From contig JACGWO010000011.1 in the NCBI GenBank assembly GCA_034509735.1, positions 13,921,866-13,985,865 of the forward strand: 64,000 nt of DNA, read 5' to 3'. A program made the translations under genes and the position numbers. This stretch comes from Sesamum alatum. Lineage: Eukaryota; Streptophyta; Magnoliopsida; Lamiales; Pedaliaceae. Below the pieces are notes generated by a model. That model worked only from the letters and a program-made list of their open reading frames with translations, had not been told where the DNA came from and did no database searches. Below, one piece after another: positions 1 through 12,118 of this stretch; the first letter of the stretch is position 1; each line of letters begins with the position of its first letter.

Positions 1-180
1 TTTTTGGTCCTGTAACTATATGTCACCAGGACCAAATTTGTCAATAAAGAACTAAATTTGCCAACAAAGGACCAAAACTAATATGTGATGGACTAAATTT
101 GTCAAAAAAATACTAAATGTGTAAACAAAGTAAGTTATAGACCAAAAGTGCTAACGACCTAAAATTACAGGACTAAAAAT
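1..180. repeat. degenerate GGACCAAA-type short repeat
   Basis: The motif 'ggaccaaa' or 'gactaaa' with 'tttgtcaa' recurs several times here. The same style of sequence forms the core of the inverted repeat at 30880-31562, so this is probably the truncated end of a related non-coding repeat. No coding potential is visible. The stretch from 181 to 650 is AT-rich and I see nothing definable in it. Confidence 0.35.
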
Positions 181-650
181 GTAATTTTGCCAAGTATAAA
201 TAATCAAGTACTTATAGATATTGAAATAACAATTACATCCTAAAAAATATTTATCTATTTACTTGTTTCGAAAAATTGTATTATTAGCAGCACCTTATAT
301 TTTATTTTATTTTTTTTAAGTGAAAGGGATGAATTTTTTTTTTTTTGAATAAATCGATTATAATCATCAATTGCATCTAAAAACGACAACTATAACACTC
401 ATATACTAATTATCAATATTAGAAACTGTATCTAATTAACACCTACTATTAAAGCCCTACAAAAAAAAAGCATTTTATTGGGACGACCAAAAATGGTAGC
501 AAAATATGTCCTAAGTTCCATCAGTTTTGTAACAAATTTTACTATTTCCGATAGATTTTTTTAATAGATGGAGGAATTGCACAATCTGTCGAAAAAAAAA
601 AAAAGAAAAAATCATCACAAATTCCGTCAGATAATAGGACATGAAAATAT

Positions 651-1282
651 TGTTGGAAGAAATGAAGTTGTGCGTGGAAAAACCACAGCCTTGAAAGCAA
701 AATTTCGTTTATATCGAGGTGCAAATAGGATATACCGATTGCTCTTCAAGGTTCACACAGTGATACCCCTAACACGTACACTCGTGGTAGAGAGTGTGGA
801 ACAACTCAGTCAAGTAACACTCAAAAAGAATAAACAAAAACAAAGAGAAGAAGAAGAGTAGAGCTCGGATTTTCAGTGTGTAAAATGCAGCAGAAGCTGC
901 AGCTATTTATAGGAGCAGAAACAAGAGGAGGTTGAGAAAAATCAGCTGCACAAACTCTTAACAAAGCAGCAAAAAATCAGATTTAAGCATGATATTTTTC
1001 AACTTCCAAGACTTGGTCAATTTTAACCGTTCAAACTAAAATCTGATGTAAAAATAATGTATTTTCTCCAAAAGATATACGTCACGCGCGCGGCCTGGCC
1101 TGGCTCGGACCGAGATGGGACGAGCGGGCGCACACGTGTGGCAATTCTTCCAAAATCCACCTACTCACAGTTCTTATCCAAGGACTAAAGGGAAAACTCA
1201 ATATATGTTATGCAAAAGTGGGTTGTGAAACCCATGTTGGACAAAGGCAAGGAAAAAAAGAAAAGGTTAGTCATTCCCAACA
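651..1282 (-). mobile_element. Ty1/copia LTR (3' LTR of the adjacent pol fragment)
   Basis: On the minus strand this segment begins TGTTGGGAATG and ends CCAACA, giving the short inverted ends (TGTTGG/CCAACA) usual for copia LTRs. A purine run (CATGGAGGAA) sits immediately outside the start at 1283-1292 and looks like a polypurine tract. A TATA-like CTATAAATAGC lies on the minus strand near 903-913. It follows the minus-strand RNase H remnant at 1776-2939 in the order expected for a 3' LTR. A second partial copy lies at 6476-6762. Positions 1071-1131 hold a GC-rich block that the second copy lacks. Confidence 0.65.
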
Positions 1283-1775
1283 TTCCTCCATGAATGACTA
1301 ACTCGGATTTTGAGAAAGGGATATTCTGAGTGAAGGAAGAAATATACTTAAGCATTAATATCTTTCGATTTGAATTAATGCATAGTGAGGTGAGGCTACA
1401 GCTCAGCTAAACGAAAGCGATATATATCTTGAACTTTCGATAGCTGGAGCCGGGACCGTCACAACACGTGTTACTCCCTTAGAGTAAGTTGTTCCACGAT
1501 ATGGACCCGAGCGCTTTTATGGCCTTGTGCTTAATACCTTGAGTTCTGATGAGTGCTCTAGAAAGAACTCATTTTCTTTCATAGAAGGCGGCCTACCTTC
1601 ACACTCATCCAAATAGCTTCACCAAGTCCATATTTCTATAGACCACTCAACCACTAAGCTATGAAGTTATCTTCCTAACCCATTTGGTCAGGATCATCCA
1701 TCAAGTTTTTGTTAGGACCACCCAACATATTGGGCTATGGATCTTATTTCTCAAATGGTTATTTACCATAATGCA

Positions 1776-2939
1776 TTACTTTAGGGCTTTAAGCCCCATT
1801 GCCCTTGAAGTCTCAAGTACAACTCTCCTGGTTAGTCCTTTTGTGAGAGGATCTTCCAAATTCCTCTCGAACCTTACATAATCCAAGGAGGTTACCCCGT
1901 TCTTCAAGAGCTCTTTCACTGCACCATGTCTGATGCAAATATGTCTTCTTTTGCCATTGTACGCATAACTTTTGGCAATCCCAATAGTGGCTTGAGAATC
2001 GCAGTGCAGGGAGACTGGTACAGATGACCCCCCACAGTGGCACATCTCTCAACAGATTTCTCAGCGACTCAACTTCTTGTCCTGCTAAATCAAGGGCAAT
2101 AAACTCAGATTCCATAGTAGAGCGTGCAATACAAGTTTGTTTAGCTGATTTCCAAGAGATAGCTCCACCCCCCAAGGTAAATACATAAACACTAGTTGAA
2201 CTTACTTCATCGTTATCAGTAACCCAGTTTGCGTCACAAAATCTTTCTAACACCGTAGGAAATTTATTAAAATGCAAACACAAGTTTATTGTACGTTTTA
2301 GGTATCTTAACAGGCGATGAAGTGCATTCCAGTGTTCTCTATTAAGGTTATGAATGTAACGACTTAGTCTACTCACTGCATAGGCTATGTCAGGTCTAGT
2401 GTTATTCATAAGCAACATAACACTCCCTATAATTTTGGCATACTCAGCTTGTGACACACTGTCACCATTATTTTTTTTTAAACAAATGCTTGGATCATAA
2501 GGAGTTCTAACAGGCATTTCATCATGACAGTTAAATTTCCTTGGAATTTTTTCTACGTAGTGTGATTGACTCAAGGAAAACCCATTTTCTGTCTTCCTAA
2601 TTTTAACACCAAGAATTCATCAGCTTCCCCCAAATCTTTAATATCAAAATGTGAAGACAAGAATTTCTTGGTTTCATTAACTACTTCTAGTTTGGTACCA
2701 AAAATTAGCATGTCATCAACATACAAATATATAATCACACAGTCTGAACCAAATAATTTTGAATAAACACAAGTATCTGATGCATTTACATTATAACCAT
2801 TGGTTATTAAAGTGTGATCTAGCTTCTCATACCATTGTTTGGGAGCCTGTTTGAGACCATAAAGTGACTTTCGAAGTTTGCATACTTTATTTTCTTGATC
2901 AGAAACCACAAAATCTTCAGGTTGACCTGAAAGAGTCAT
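1776..2939 (-). pseudogene. Ty1/copia reverse transcriptase-RNase H remnant
   Basis: The translated minus strand shows copia RT hallmarks in order: the LRKSLYGLKQAPKQWYEKLD segment, the catalytic YVDDMLIFG block, then the connection and RNase H regions. The latter include a SWKSAKQ segment, the ESEFIAL block and a DPLTKGL block near the C-terminus. The polypeptide is split over three frames: one ends near 2571, the next near 2045, and the third runs to 1776. At least two frameshifts are therefore present. The N-terminal half of pol (protease, integrase, start of RT) is missing; homology stops abruptly near 2940, where unrelated gypsy sequence begins. This is a 5'-truncated, inactive copia element whose 3' LTR is at 651-1282. 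Confidence 0.85.
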
Positions 2940-3665
2940 TGGAGTTTGTATATATTGATATAAAACTACTAAAGTCCGATATATGTGTATATGTCCCCAT
3001 TTGGTGGAGTTATGCTAGTTAATACTGTAGTAAGATATGGTATAGAGTGGTTGATGTTACACCACATGCAGATTTAGTTATGATAAACCTTAGAGAGTTT
3101 TGATGTTATTTTGGAAATGGAATGATTATCTCGTAGACAGGTTATCGTTGACCATTCAATAAAGAAAGTGGTAGTAGAATTCAATAGGCGAATGAGTACG
3201 GTAATTGTGGAGAAGAGAAAGTTATACCTAACTGTTTAATATACGTGTGACTGTCTTAGATTTAATTAAATAAAGGTGTGAGGCGTATTTGGCTAATTTA
3301 CATGATATTATGATAATTAGTCCTGTGGTATTAGATGTTCGAATAGTTAGAGAAATCCCTGATATTTCCTGAGGAACTACTTGGGTTACCTCGTTATTGA
3401 GAAGTAGACTCTAAAATAGAGACTGTTATTGGGACATGATCTATTTCGGTTGCGCCATATAGAATAGCTCTAGTAGAATTATAGGAGTTTAAAAAATGAA
3501 TAGGAGAAATAAAGAGATACACATGGTAAAAATAAGATGGAGTCACCACTCTCCAAAAGAACTACTTAGAGGCTTTAGAGAATAGAAAGGGATAACCCAT
3601 ATTTATTCCTTGAGCGAGTAAATTATCAAATTTCGAGGACGAAATTTTTATTAAGAGGGAAAACT
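2940..3665 (+). pseudogene. decayed Ty3/gypsy pol remnant
   Basis: The reading frame is badly broken. Near 3360-3490 the plus strand still reads like the start of a gypsy RT: an FPEELLGLP-like block, then PYRIALVEL, which resembles the conserved PYRMAPAEL of plant chromoviruses. Near 3630-3665 the text 'gaggacgaaatttttattaagaggg' is followed at once by TGTAACATCC. That matches the usual 3' end of pol, polypurine tract and 3' LTR start of Del/Tekay-like gypsy elements. The family call is inference from these landmarks. Confidence 0.55.
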
Positions 3666-4886
3666 TGTAACATCCACAAATTTTTGTACATAATGGTGGG
3701 ACTATTTTGTAAGTAATAAAGAAATCTACACTTATTAAAAATAATAATTTATAAATTAAAAGTTGAATATATTAGAATTTATAGGGACTTGATTAGAATT
3801 TTATAAAATTTTCTTGAATGAATAATATAAATATATAAAGTTAGGGACCATATTGCAATTTAGTGGAAGTTATAAAAAGAGATAGAGAGAAGAAAATTTG
3901 GGAAAGACACGGGTGCCACTACCCTTGCTAACAATGTAGGCAAGTGTGCATTGCCTTTGCTTCTTTTCAAAACATGTATATATATTACATATTATATATT
4001 ATATATAGATACGATAAGAAATTAGTGGAATTCACAATTTAGTAAAACTGAGGGCAGCTCTTTCGACAGGTAAGAGTTATTACTTTTAATTATTAATTAA
4101 TTATGTATAATTATATTATTTGATTAGTGCATTTATTAAATATGTTTTGTACTATTCGATATACTATTTAATCGAAAAATTTATTGAATTTAAGCATTTA
4201 TACAAATTAGTGATCGGCTAAAAATTTAATTGGAGCAGGGATATTATAGCCAATAAATTAGAATTTTTTTAATCTATTAGATTTAGCCAATATTATAATG
4301 GATTATTCAAAATTAACTGGGTTTATTAACCAAATACATAATTATATATATTATTGTGTAAATAATTATATAAGTGAAGAATTGACATAAATTAATAAGA
4401 ATAGTAGAAAATTATGTTTAAGAAATATTAAAAAATTATATTTAATAAATATGGTGTTTAAGAAATATTAAAAAATTATATTTAATAAATATGGTATTTA
4501 TTAGAAAGGAATATGAGATTTTTGTAATAATTTCATTTAGGGATGTTATAGAGAACGATAGTTATAAAAATATGAGGGGTTTGATGAAATAAACTCTTAT
4601 GAATTAATTGATAAATTAGGTAAATACGGGGGGAAGTTTATAGGGTCTAATATTTAAACGAAAAAGGAACGGAGGTTTGGAGTTCAATATAAATGAAATA
4701 TTAAAAGATTGATGAAAAAGGTATGAATATTATCTTAATATTTTAGTGAGAATTTACGATATATATTTTCGATACATTGATTACTCATATTATAACCTAT
4801 TATAGGACAAGAGGATAAAGTAGAGGATTGAACAACTCCTTCTATTAACGTGATCTTTTGAATTTGAGGTAAGTATAGTTAATTGG

Positions 4887-4920
<34 letters not shown>

Positions 4921-5910
4921 GTGTGTACTCATTGTTTGTTATACCTGATTATGGATTATTGGTTATCTGCCTGGGTTATGTTATTTGGTCTGTGAAATGG
5001 TTATTACGTGCTTATCTATGGCTATGGGGTACGAGTCAGATGAATAATTGTGTGATACTATATTTGATTGTTAAATTGTATTAAAGGATGAAGTTATTAT
5101 TAGGATACTAATTGTCGAATGAAACTGAATGATGGAGTTATCGATAGGAATACTGTGAATTGAGATAAAGAAATGACTTACCTAATTGGAGAGCATACTG
5201 CAATGGCTCATAACGATATGATTAATGACGAGCTGTGTGCTGTCATTAATCAGTAGAGATGGGGTGACATATCATACGAGCTGTGTACTGTGTGATATGA
5301 TTGATGATGGGATATCATACGAGCTATGTGCTGTGTGATATGATTGATGATGGGGTACCATACGAGCTGTGTGTTGTGCGGTATCGAGAAAAAAGAAAAG
5401 AAGATAATAAGATTGAGATGGTGGTAGCTGGCAATGACCATTGATCGATGCACTCCAGCGTGGGTGAGCAGGGCCCTAAGGAAATAAATAATGAAGTTGA
5501 GTATTATGTGTAGATTGATATAGGATTGTTGGTATATGTTATTTCTTATATTTGTTGTAATTGCATGATATTCATTTTATTGGGTATGTGCTTGTATATG
5601 TATATATAAGTCGATTACCTATACTTATTGAGTAGGCAGCTCATCTCTTGCCAATATTTTTTAGGATATAAGTCACACTGACTAGCTGAATTGGATCATA
5701 AGCCGTGCTGCCAGTTTTATTAGGTGGGTCAACAGTGATATCTTGGGTTGAGATCTTTAGCTACATAACTACAGAGATATTAGATTTTTATTTGAATTTG
5801 TACCTCATAATTTATTGGTTTTAACATAAATTTCTTGTAAAATGAGTTTAATTATAGCGGATGTATTACAATTAGTGATATTAAAGCGTAACGCTGTAGG
5901 GGGTGCTACA
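3666..5910 (+). mobile_element. Ty3/gypsy (Del/Tekay-like) 3' LTR, about 2.2 kb
   Basis: The segment starts TGTAACATCC directly after a polypurine-like AAGAGGGAAAACT and ends GTAGGGGGTGCTACA. These ends are typical of the long LTRs of plant Del/Tekay chromoviruses. It is AT-rich and non-coding, with a TA microsatellite near 4890-4916 and a minisatellite at 5226-5385. No partner 5' LTR is present in the window, so the element is truncated on its left, where it meets the copia fragment. Confidence 0.6.
5226..5385 (+). repeat. about 53-bp minisatellite inside the gypsy LTR
   Basis: Three imperfect tandem copies of a unit contain 'catacgagctgtgtgctgtg' followed by 'tgatatgattgatgatgggg'. The copies differ by a few substitutions, and the last is degenerate. 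Confidence 0.7.
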
Positions 5911-5968
5911 AATTATCCATGGCTTCTTTCTCCTTCATTACTTGTAGTATTTTTCCCCTTTCTCAGCA

Positions 5969-5981
5969 TGGTATCAGAGCC
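5969..5981 (+). other. copia primer-binding site
   Basis: TGGTATCAGAGCC is the classic copia PBS complementary to the 3' end of initiator Met tRNA. It lies just after a CTCAGCA LTR-like end and 130 bp before a copia gag start, on the same strand. Only about 57 bp of the associated 5' LTR survives between this site and the gypsy LTR end at 5910. Confidence 0.75.
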
Positions 5982-6112
5982 ATCAATTGATGGTCTCTGG
6001 TCCTGCCATAATTTCTTCTTCTCCATTACTGAAATAGTTTCTTGGATATACTCTGTAGCTTGAGAAAGTTTTTATTCTTGAAATTTCTTGAAGGATACAG
6101 TGGGCATCTCTC

Positions 6113-6477
6113 ATGGCTAAAAGAGGCGATTCTTCAGGCAACAAACCGGATTTGAAAAATCATTTCTCAGAGACTCTGCGGCTCTACAATGGGGATCATC
6201 CAAGAGCCAATTTAGTGTCGGCACCACTTGATGGTTCGAACTTTCTTTCATGGAAACAGTCGGTTCGATGGGCGCTTAGGGCAAAGTCTAAGCTTGGTTT
6301 TATCGATGGTTCCTGCGAAAAACCCACTGAAAAGGAGGCGTCTGAATAGTGGGAGAAGGCTGACTCCATGGTTGTGTCTTGGAGCTTGAATTCTATAGGA
6401 AAGGATGTTGTCGAGGGTTTTCTGTACACTACTTCAGCTCGAGAGCTGTGGCTGGAGCTGGAATCTTGCGATGGTGA
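6113..6477 (+). pseudogene. Ty1/copia gag N-terminal fragment
   Basis: Starting at ATG 6113, the protein shows the copia gag N-terminal domain: an NHFSETLRLYNGDHPRANLV segment, then LDGSNFLSWKQSVRWALRAKSKLGFIDG. An in-frame TAG near 6347 interrupts it. The homologous text continues to about 6477 (WEKADSMVVSWSLNSI, ELWLELE). There it stops abruptly against an oppositely oriented copia LTR copy. With the PBS at 5969 this is the 5' end of a plus-strand copia element cut short by rearrangement. Confidence 0.75.
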
Positions 6478-6762
6478 GAGAAAAATTAGCTGCACAAACT
6501 CTTAACAAAGCAGCAAAAAATCGGTTATAAGCATGATATTTCTCATCTTCCAGGACTTTGTCAATTTGAACCATTCAAACTAAAATCTGAAGTAAAAATA
6601 ATGTATTTTCTCCAACACGTGTGGCAATTCTTTCAAAATCCACTTACTCACAGTTCTTATTCAAGGACTAAAGGGAAAGCTCAATATATGTTATGCAAAA
6701 GTGGGTTGTGAAACCCATGTGGGACAAAGGCAAGGAAACAAAGAAAATGTTAGTCATTCCCA
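6476..6762 (-). mobile_element. partial second copy of the copia LTR
   Basis: The sequence from 'gagaaaaattagctgcacaa' through 'gttagtcattcccaaca' matches 934-1282 closely. It lacks about 61 bp of GC-rich sequence present at 1071-1131 and is truncated on the left. Its outer end CCCAACA is intact. Confidence 0.75.
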
Positions 6763-8019
6763 ACAAATATGTCCGTCGTTTATCTTCATAATTTCTTTTT
6801 TTTATTTTTTGAACCTTGGTACAGAACTTCTGATGGCATCTCGGACGTCGAAAATTTCCGATCGAATTTTTGACCATTTGATAATATTTTTGCGACGATA
6901 AGGCACAAAATAGAATTTCCAACAGTTTGGTATCAGAAATTCCGTTACAAATAACAGTATAAATTCAAGTACACCCTCTCATTTGTGTTCCCACTCTCTA
7001 GAATTTTTCTTTTTGAAATTTTGAACGGAATTTGTGACAAAATCATTGGAAAATCCGTTCCAAAATAATTCAAATTGGCGCGAAACAAAAAAAAATGGGG
7101 GGAATTTAAATTTAATAAATTCAAAAAATCCGTCCCTAATGCGTCCCAAATGTCTCAATTATGAACAATTAGGTGTCTTAAACATATCTTTTTAATTTGT
7201 TGAAGTAATTAATAGAACTTTTTCCAACTAATTTTCGGATAAAATTGGAATGGATTTGCAATATTCGTCAAAAAATTTGTCCCAAACTCGTCGTAAAAAG
7301 ATAATATTTATTTTTTTTATTAATTATAATTTTATTGAACAAATTATGATCCTGAAAAATTTATTTTTCATAAAATATAAAAATATAATTTTTTTTATAA
7401 AACATATATAATAAGTATTTGGACGGATTTTGGGACGAAAACTGTCGAAATATCGTCCTAATCACATATTACATGTCATACTAAATCGGGATGAGTTTTG
7501 GAACGATAGCCGTCTCAAATTACGTTAGAATATTTTGAGACGAAAATCGTGACCAATTCACTCACATATTCCGTCCGCAATGCATTTCAATTCTCAAAAT
7601 AATTTGGAATGGTTTTCGATGATAAAATATTTGTCACAATTTTTCCGACTAACTTTCGAACAAACTTTTCGGCGGATTTTTCGACTACAATATATAAAAT
7701 TTTATGTTCAAAATTCATCGCAAATCCTCATTTGTCCCAAAATCCGTCTCAAATTCCATTCCAAATAAATATTAACTTTTCGTCCTATGGACGAATTTTC
7801 TAAGGGCATTAACGAACCGTTGGAAAACTGTGACATATCTAACTGAAATGCTTGTCCATTGAAAATTCTATTGGAAGTATATTTCGAAGTTCCTTTCCGA
7901 GACGGTCTCCATTTGTCCCAAAACCATCGGGACTTGTGTCGGAAATCTTACTAGCGGCGAACTTCCATTAGGAATTCCCCCGCAAGTTCTATCTTGAAAA
8001 AGCCTTTTTTTTTATAGTG
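6763..8019 (-). mobile_element. CACTA-like DNA transposon terminal region
   Basis: The right edge reads, on the minus strand, CACTATAAAAAAAAA followed by GGCTTTTTC, resembling a CACTA terminus. Inward there are many dispersed short motifs of the 'cgtcccaaat' and 'ggaattt..gac' kind on both strands. This suits the subterminal repeat zone of En/Spm-type elements. No transposase and no left terminus are visible; the left side is cut by the copia LTR copy. From 8020 to 8477 I see only AT-rich sequence with a long A-run near 8193-8216. Confidence 0.4.
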
Positions 8020-8477
8020 AAGTAGAACTACACCTACTATATGTATTGATGAGGTTCGAACATGATATTTTACATATTTATATCGTAACTGTTATCATCT
8101 TTATTTTGATCACTATCTAGACCTTTTAATAAATAATTTCCTATATAAAAAAAGAAAACCGAACATAAACATGATCCTGATATAATATGGAATCAAAAAA
8201 AAAAAAAAAAAAAAAACAAAGATAAAGAAAGAAGGAAAGAAAAGAACCTGGACAATACACAATTTATATAGAAATAAAATATCAATGGTTGAATATTTAA
8301 CGACCACTTCATCTAAAAATTTAAACTGCTAAAAAGAAAACTAATTTAATATTTAAATAGATAGCAATGAGATTCAAACTCAAGATTTTTGGTTTGGTTA
8401 GATTCTAATACCATATAGACGATCACTTCATCTAAAATTTTGAAGTTTTAGATATTTTTTTTAATATTTTAATATTT

Positions 8478-8905
8478 GGGTAATTGCAAGGAGTTTGAGA
8501 TTAGAGATAATTATAAATACCTCATCATTATTTGGAAAATTATCAATACCCTTCGATTTTAACGGCCGTCCAATATTAATTAGCCCAGTTCATTAGTTTT
8601 CGTTAGGTTTCAATATTTTATGATGAATCGAGAAAAATGCCCTTTTGGACTATGAATTATAAATTTTACTTATTTTTTTTAAAAGAATTATGGACTAAAT
8701 AGAAGTTGTTTACAATTTTTCAAAATTTTTCATCCACCTCATCCATTTCTTTTTTGTAGTTTTTTATTTTTTTAAAACAAAATACATCAAGGGTACAATA
8801 CATAATTTCATCGAACATCAAGGAAGTATTGGTAATTTTTCAAACAACGAAGAGGTATTCATAATTATGCTAAACTTTCGAGGAGCTCGTTATAATTTAC
8901 CCTTA
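8478..8905. repeat. foldback (MITE-like) element
   Basis: The left part ('attataaatacctcatc...ttatcaatac') is an imperfect reverse complement of the right part ('gtattggtaatttttc...gaggtattcataatt'). This gives a hairpin-capable element of about 430 bp with no coding sequence. Elements of similar build lie at 39970-40365 and 41100-41510. The AT-rich stretch 8906-9550 holds nothing I can define. Confidence 0.5.
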
Positions 8906-9549
8906 ATATTTTAACATTGAACAATTCCACAATGCCATAATACATACTAGTAATTTTCTGCCCTCTATGTGTGTTCATAATTATTTAATATTATTTAAAA
9001 TAAAATATTTATAAATTTTTATTATTTAAAAAAATATATACAATATAATAAATTAATATTAGATTTATAAGAAAAGGCTAAAGATAATAATATAATATTA
9101 AAGAGAGAAAAATATGTATGAAAATAATAAAGAACCTAACTACCAAAAAAATAATGGTACATTGGGGAGTTAGGTAAGTAAATAAAAATATAATAAAATA
9201 CGAAAAAGATATTCTCACTTATAATAAGTTATAAATAAAACTCGTGCACGTTCACAATGTGCACAAATACAATACCAACTTCATTATAATTTTTGTCAAC
9301 TGATCCCCAATTTTTTGTTGTTTTAACTACCGACAGAAGTGCTGAAAGGTAATAACAGGACAAAAATAATTAATTTGTATTGTAATAATGTAATATGGGC
9401 AAGGCTGCAACATTACTTTTCTGGTGCAAAATCCTTATCTACCAAGTGATAAGATACACGTTATGTGTACCAAGTGTAGGCACGTGTTCGTCAATGAGGC
9501 TTAGTGATCAGCCCAAACCACACGTGGACGGTGTATCGTATAGTAGTTA

Positions 9550-10890
9550 AGATGATGATTCCACAAAGATTATTATGATTATCGAATTTATTTAATTTTG
9601 ATTAGTTGAGATGTACGAACGAGACAATCGATTAAACTGAAAAGTAGGTAAATTGAAGTGAGAGGGTAGATAATAAAATCTGATAGCCTAGAATTAAATA
9701 TCCCCGCTATGATCGATTAATGAACCTATCAAGAGTCCTCTTCTACTGAGTGTGATTAATTTGAAGGAAATTGACACAATGTCGTTATCATCCTCTTTCA
9801 AGTATGTGCAATCTGTATTCGATTAATTAAGCTATCTATTTTCATGGAAATATAATTAACTCGAATCCATCGAGATCATGACAATTTATGCAATCCTCAT
9901 AGAAATTAAGCCTACTTTTAATCCCTATATCTAATTTCCAATTTAATTTCTAACATGGAATTTCACCTTTCAGTTGTTCACTTGATGTTTAAGACATGCA
10001 AACACATGGCCAACATATTCACAAGACAAATACGTGCTCAAAAATTAAATCAGATCAATACACGAGATAGAAAAAGAAAACTAGAATAATTTCATTAATC
10101 TATCAAAAGGTTCAACATGATTCTAGGACAAGAATTCTACTTAGCCATAAAGTTAATGAAAAAACCAAATAAATATACTAGGGAATACATCAAGCAAAGT
10201 GCTCAAAAGAAGAAATGATTAGGAAGAACTATAAGCCGATCGTCCTAGCTGACTTGATGCTTCCACGACTTCTTCGTATCTCTTCGAAGCTCGTATCTGT
10301 GTTCCGATCTTTCCGATTCACGTTCATCATTCTTCGTTTTATAGTCGTGGTGGAGTTAAGGGAAGAAAGTCTAGCGAAAATTCTGTTTCCAAATGCAGAA
10401 CATGCTCGCGTAAGGGAAACACGGTCAGGTCGTGTTCCCATGTGATACACGGCATTCTCCGACATGGCCGTGTCATCTAACACGGCCAGACCGTGTTCTC
10501 TTCAAGACTTTTGGCTGGTAATCGAATATGATGACCGATCGTGTGCAGGGACACAACATGGCCGTGTTATTACAAACATAGCTAAATTCACGTCGTTCAA
10601 TCCCCTTCCGGAACGATCCAAAGTGTGCAGTATTAGAATCCAACTACTTCATAACAAATCTAAGCAACAATCACATAATAACACGGTTATGCAGGCTTTA
10701 ATCCTATGGCCTCCTAAATCACATTCATTTGTCCAAATCAGTTGCATAGATCGTCGAAGGGTCATATGTTCCATAACGTGAGTTGGATACAAAAGTAACA
10801 AAAGAACACAGAAAGAAATTGACCTATACGCATAGCACATAAAAATTTTAGCAACTCCTCCAAACTTAAACAAAACACTGTCCTAAATGT
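9550..10890 (-). mobile_element. probable Athila-like gypsy 3' region and LTR remnant
   Basis: On the minus strand, 10890-10830 reads GGACAGTGTTTTGTTTAAG then TTTGGAGGAG. That resembles the 'ggacaatg...aagt.tggggga' polypurine neighbourhood between the last ORF and the 3' LTR of Athila-type elements. Positions 10410-10580 carry several copies of a short 'acacggccg' or 'cgtgtt' motif. The orientation agrees with the ORF1-like remnant at 11323-11900. LTR boundaries could not be fixed. Confidence 0.35.
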
Positions 10891-11322
10891 AAAGAAAAGT
10901 GGGGGAAAGACGTAGAGAATCATTTAGGAGGAGGAAAGTGGCCTTGTGTTACGAACCAATCATGCATGCATTGGAGGACGTAGGCCATGTTGTTGACGGT
11001 GTCTTAGAGCTGTGTTTGCTGATCACAGAGCTCTATTTGCCCATCGAGGAGTTGTTGTTGTTGATCAAGGATCCGCAGCAAGGTGGTGGCGGTAGAGACA
11101 TCGGGCCGAGGTCCACGAGACAGACCCGACCGCATGAGAAGGGGTGGGTGGCGGTGGAGCTGGACAGTCGTCGTGCTCGGCATCTTCGGATAGTGCTTGC
11201 AGCCACCAATTTTCCCGAATCTGGATGGTGAGACGGGCGGGGTCGGGTAATGGGAGGGATGGCTAGGGGTTAGAGAGGAGCAGATGGTAGTGGTCTCCCA
11301 TTCTCGTGATCATCTTCATGGC

Positions 11323-11900
11323 CTAGCAAGTGGCGAGGTCGACCCGATTTCGGCCTTTGGCTTTTTCAAGCCCTTGTAGTGAAATACCAAACCTCAAAGC
11401 AACGGGGGTAAGGAATCCACCAAGTACTATGGCGCCTGAATTAGAGTTAGCAATTTTAGAGAATTGACAAACCAAAAACGAACCGGTATCAATAGGAAAG
11501 TCACTAACCATAGCCCACAAGACAAATAATTCAGAACGACGTACGAGGCCCTCACTAGCACCCCAACCAAATAGAGTGTGAGCAAGAGCACGATGCAAAT
11601 AACGAGAAAAATAGTTGATAATGACGGACGATTTAGAGCGGGTTGCACCGTACAACGTCTGCCTAGTCAGATCATACCAGAATTCGTCGGGTTTAAACGT
11701 AGGGGATTCCCGCCATTCTCCCCAATTGGTAAACCAAAGGTTTCATTAAAATCAGCAAGGGTCATATGGATTTTTGTGTTCATTAATTGACATATAATAC
11801 GATCAATAGCGACACGGGGACCGGACAAGATCCCCTCAACTTGCAACGTACTCAAAAACTCAAGAACAAGCCTAGGATACGTGGGCCATCTAGTAAACAT
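11323..11900 (-). pseudogene. Athila ORF1-like gypsy gag-region remnant
   Basis: Two adjacent minus-strand frames read as one protein with a break near 11660. The first runs from 11900 and includes FTRWPTYPRLVLEFLSTLQ, then HMTLADFNETFGLPIGENG. The second includes YGATRSKSSVIINYFSRYLH, then ELFVLWAMVSDFPIDTG. The pattern of a TYP.L.LEFL block followed by a block like '..L.ltefne.fGlP' is what I associate with the plant ATHILA ORF1 family, seen here as an internal fragment. It is frameshifted and not flanked by intact pol. Coding-like text continues weakly toward 11250, and 11900-12118 is degenerate. Confidence 0.5.
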
Positions 11901-12118
11901 AAAATCATGTCATCCTAATCTAGCAAAGAGATATTCAACGTCATCAAATATTCCAAGCACATCAAGAATATCATGTCAATGTAACGGGTGTTGGTAATAA
12001 TACGAGAACAAAGACCTTCAAACCTATTACGATGGGCGATGTTCGTGAACTGCAAATCGCGGGCGGTGGTTGGCGAGCCCCGTGTTGAATGTCATGTTGT
12101 GCTCGGGAAGAAGAGGCA

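Noticed and set aside
542..861. Overlapping ORFs on both strands with Lys-rich or Phe-rich ends
   Set aside because: They come from an A-run and lie partly inside a copia LTR; there is no domain-like composition.
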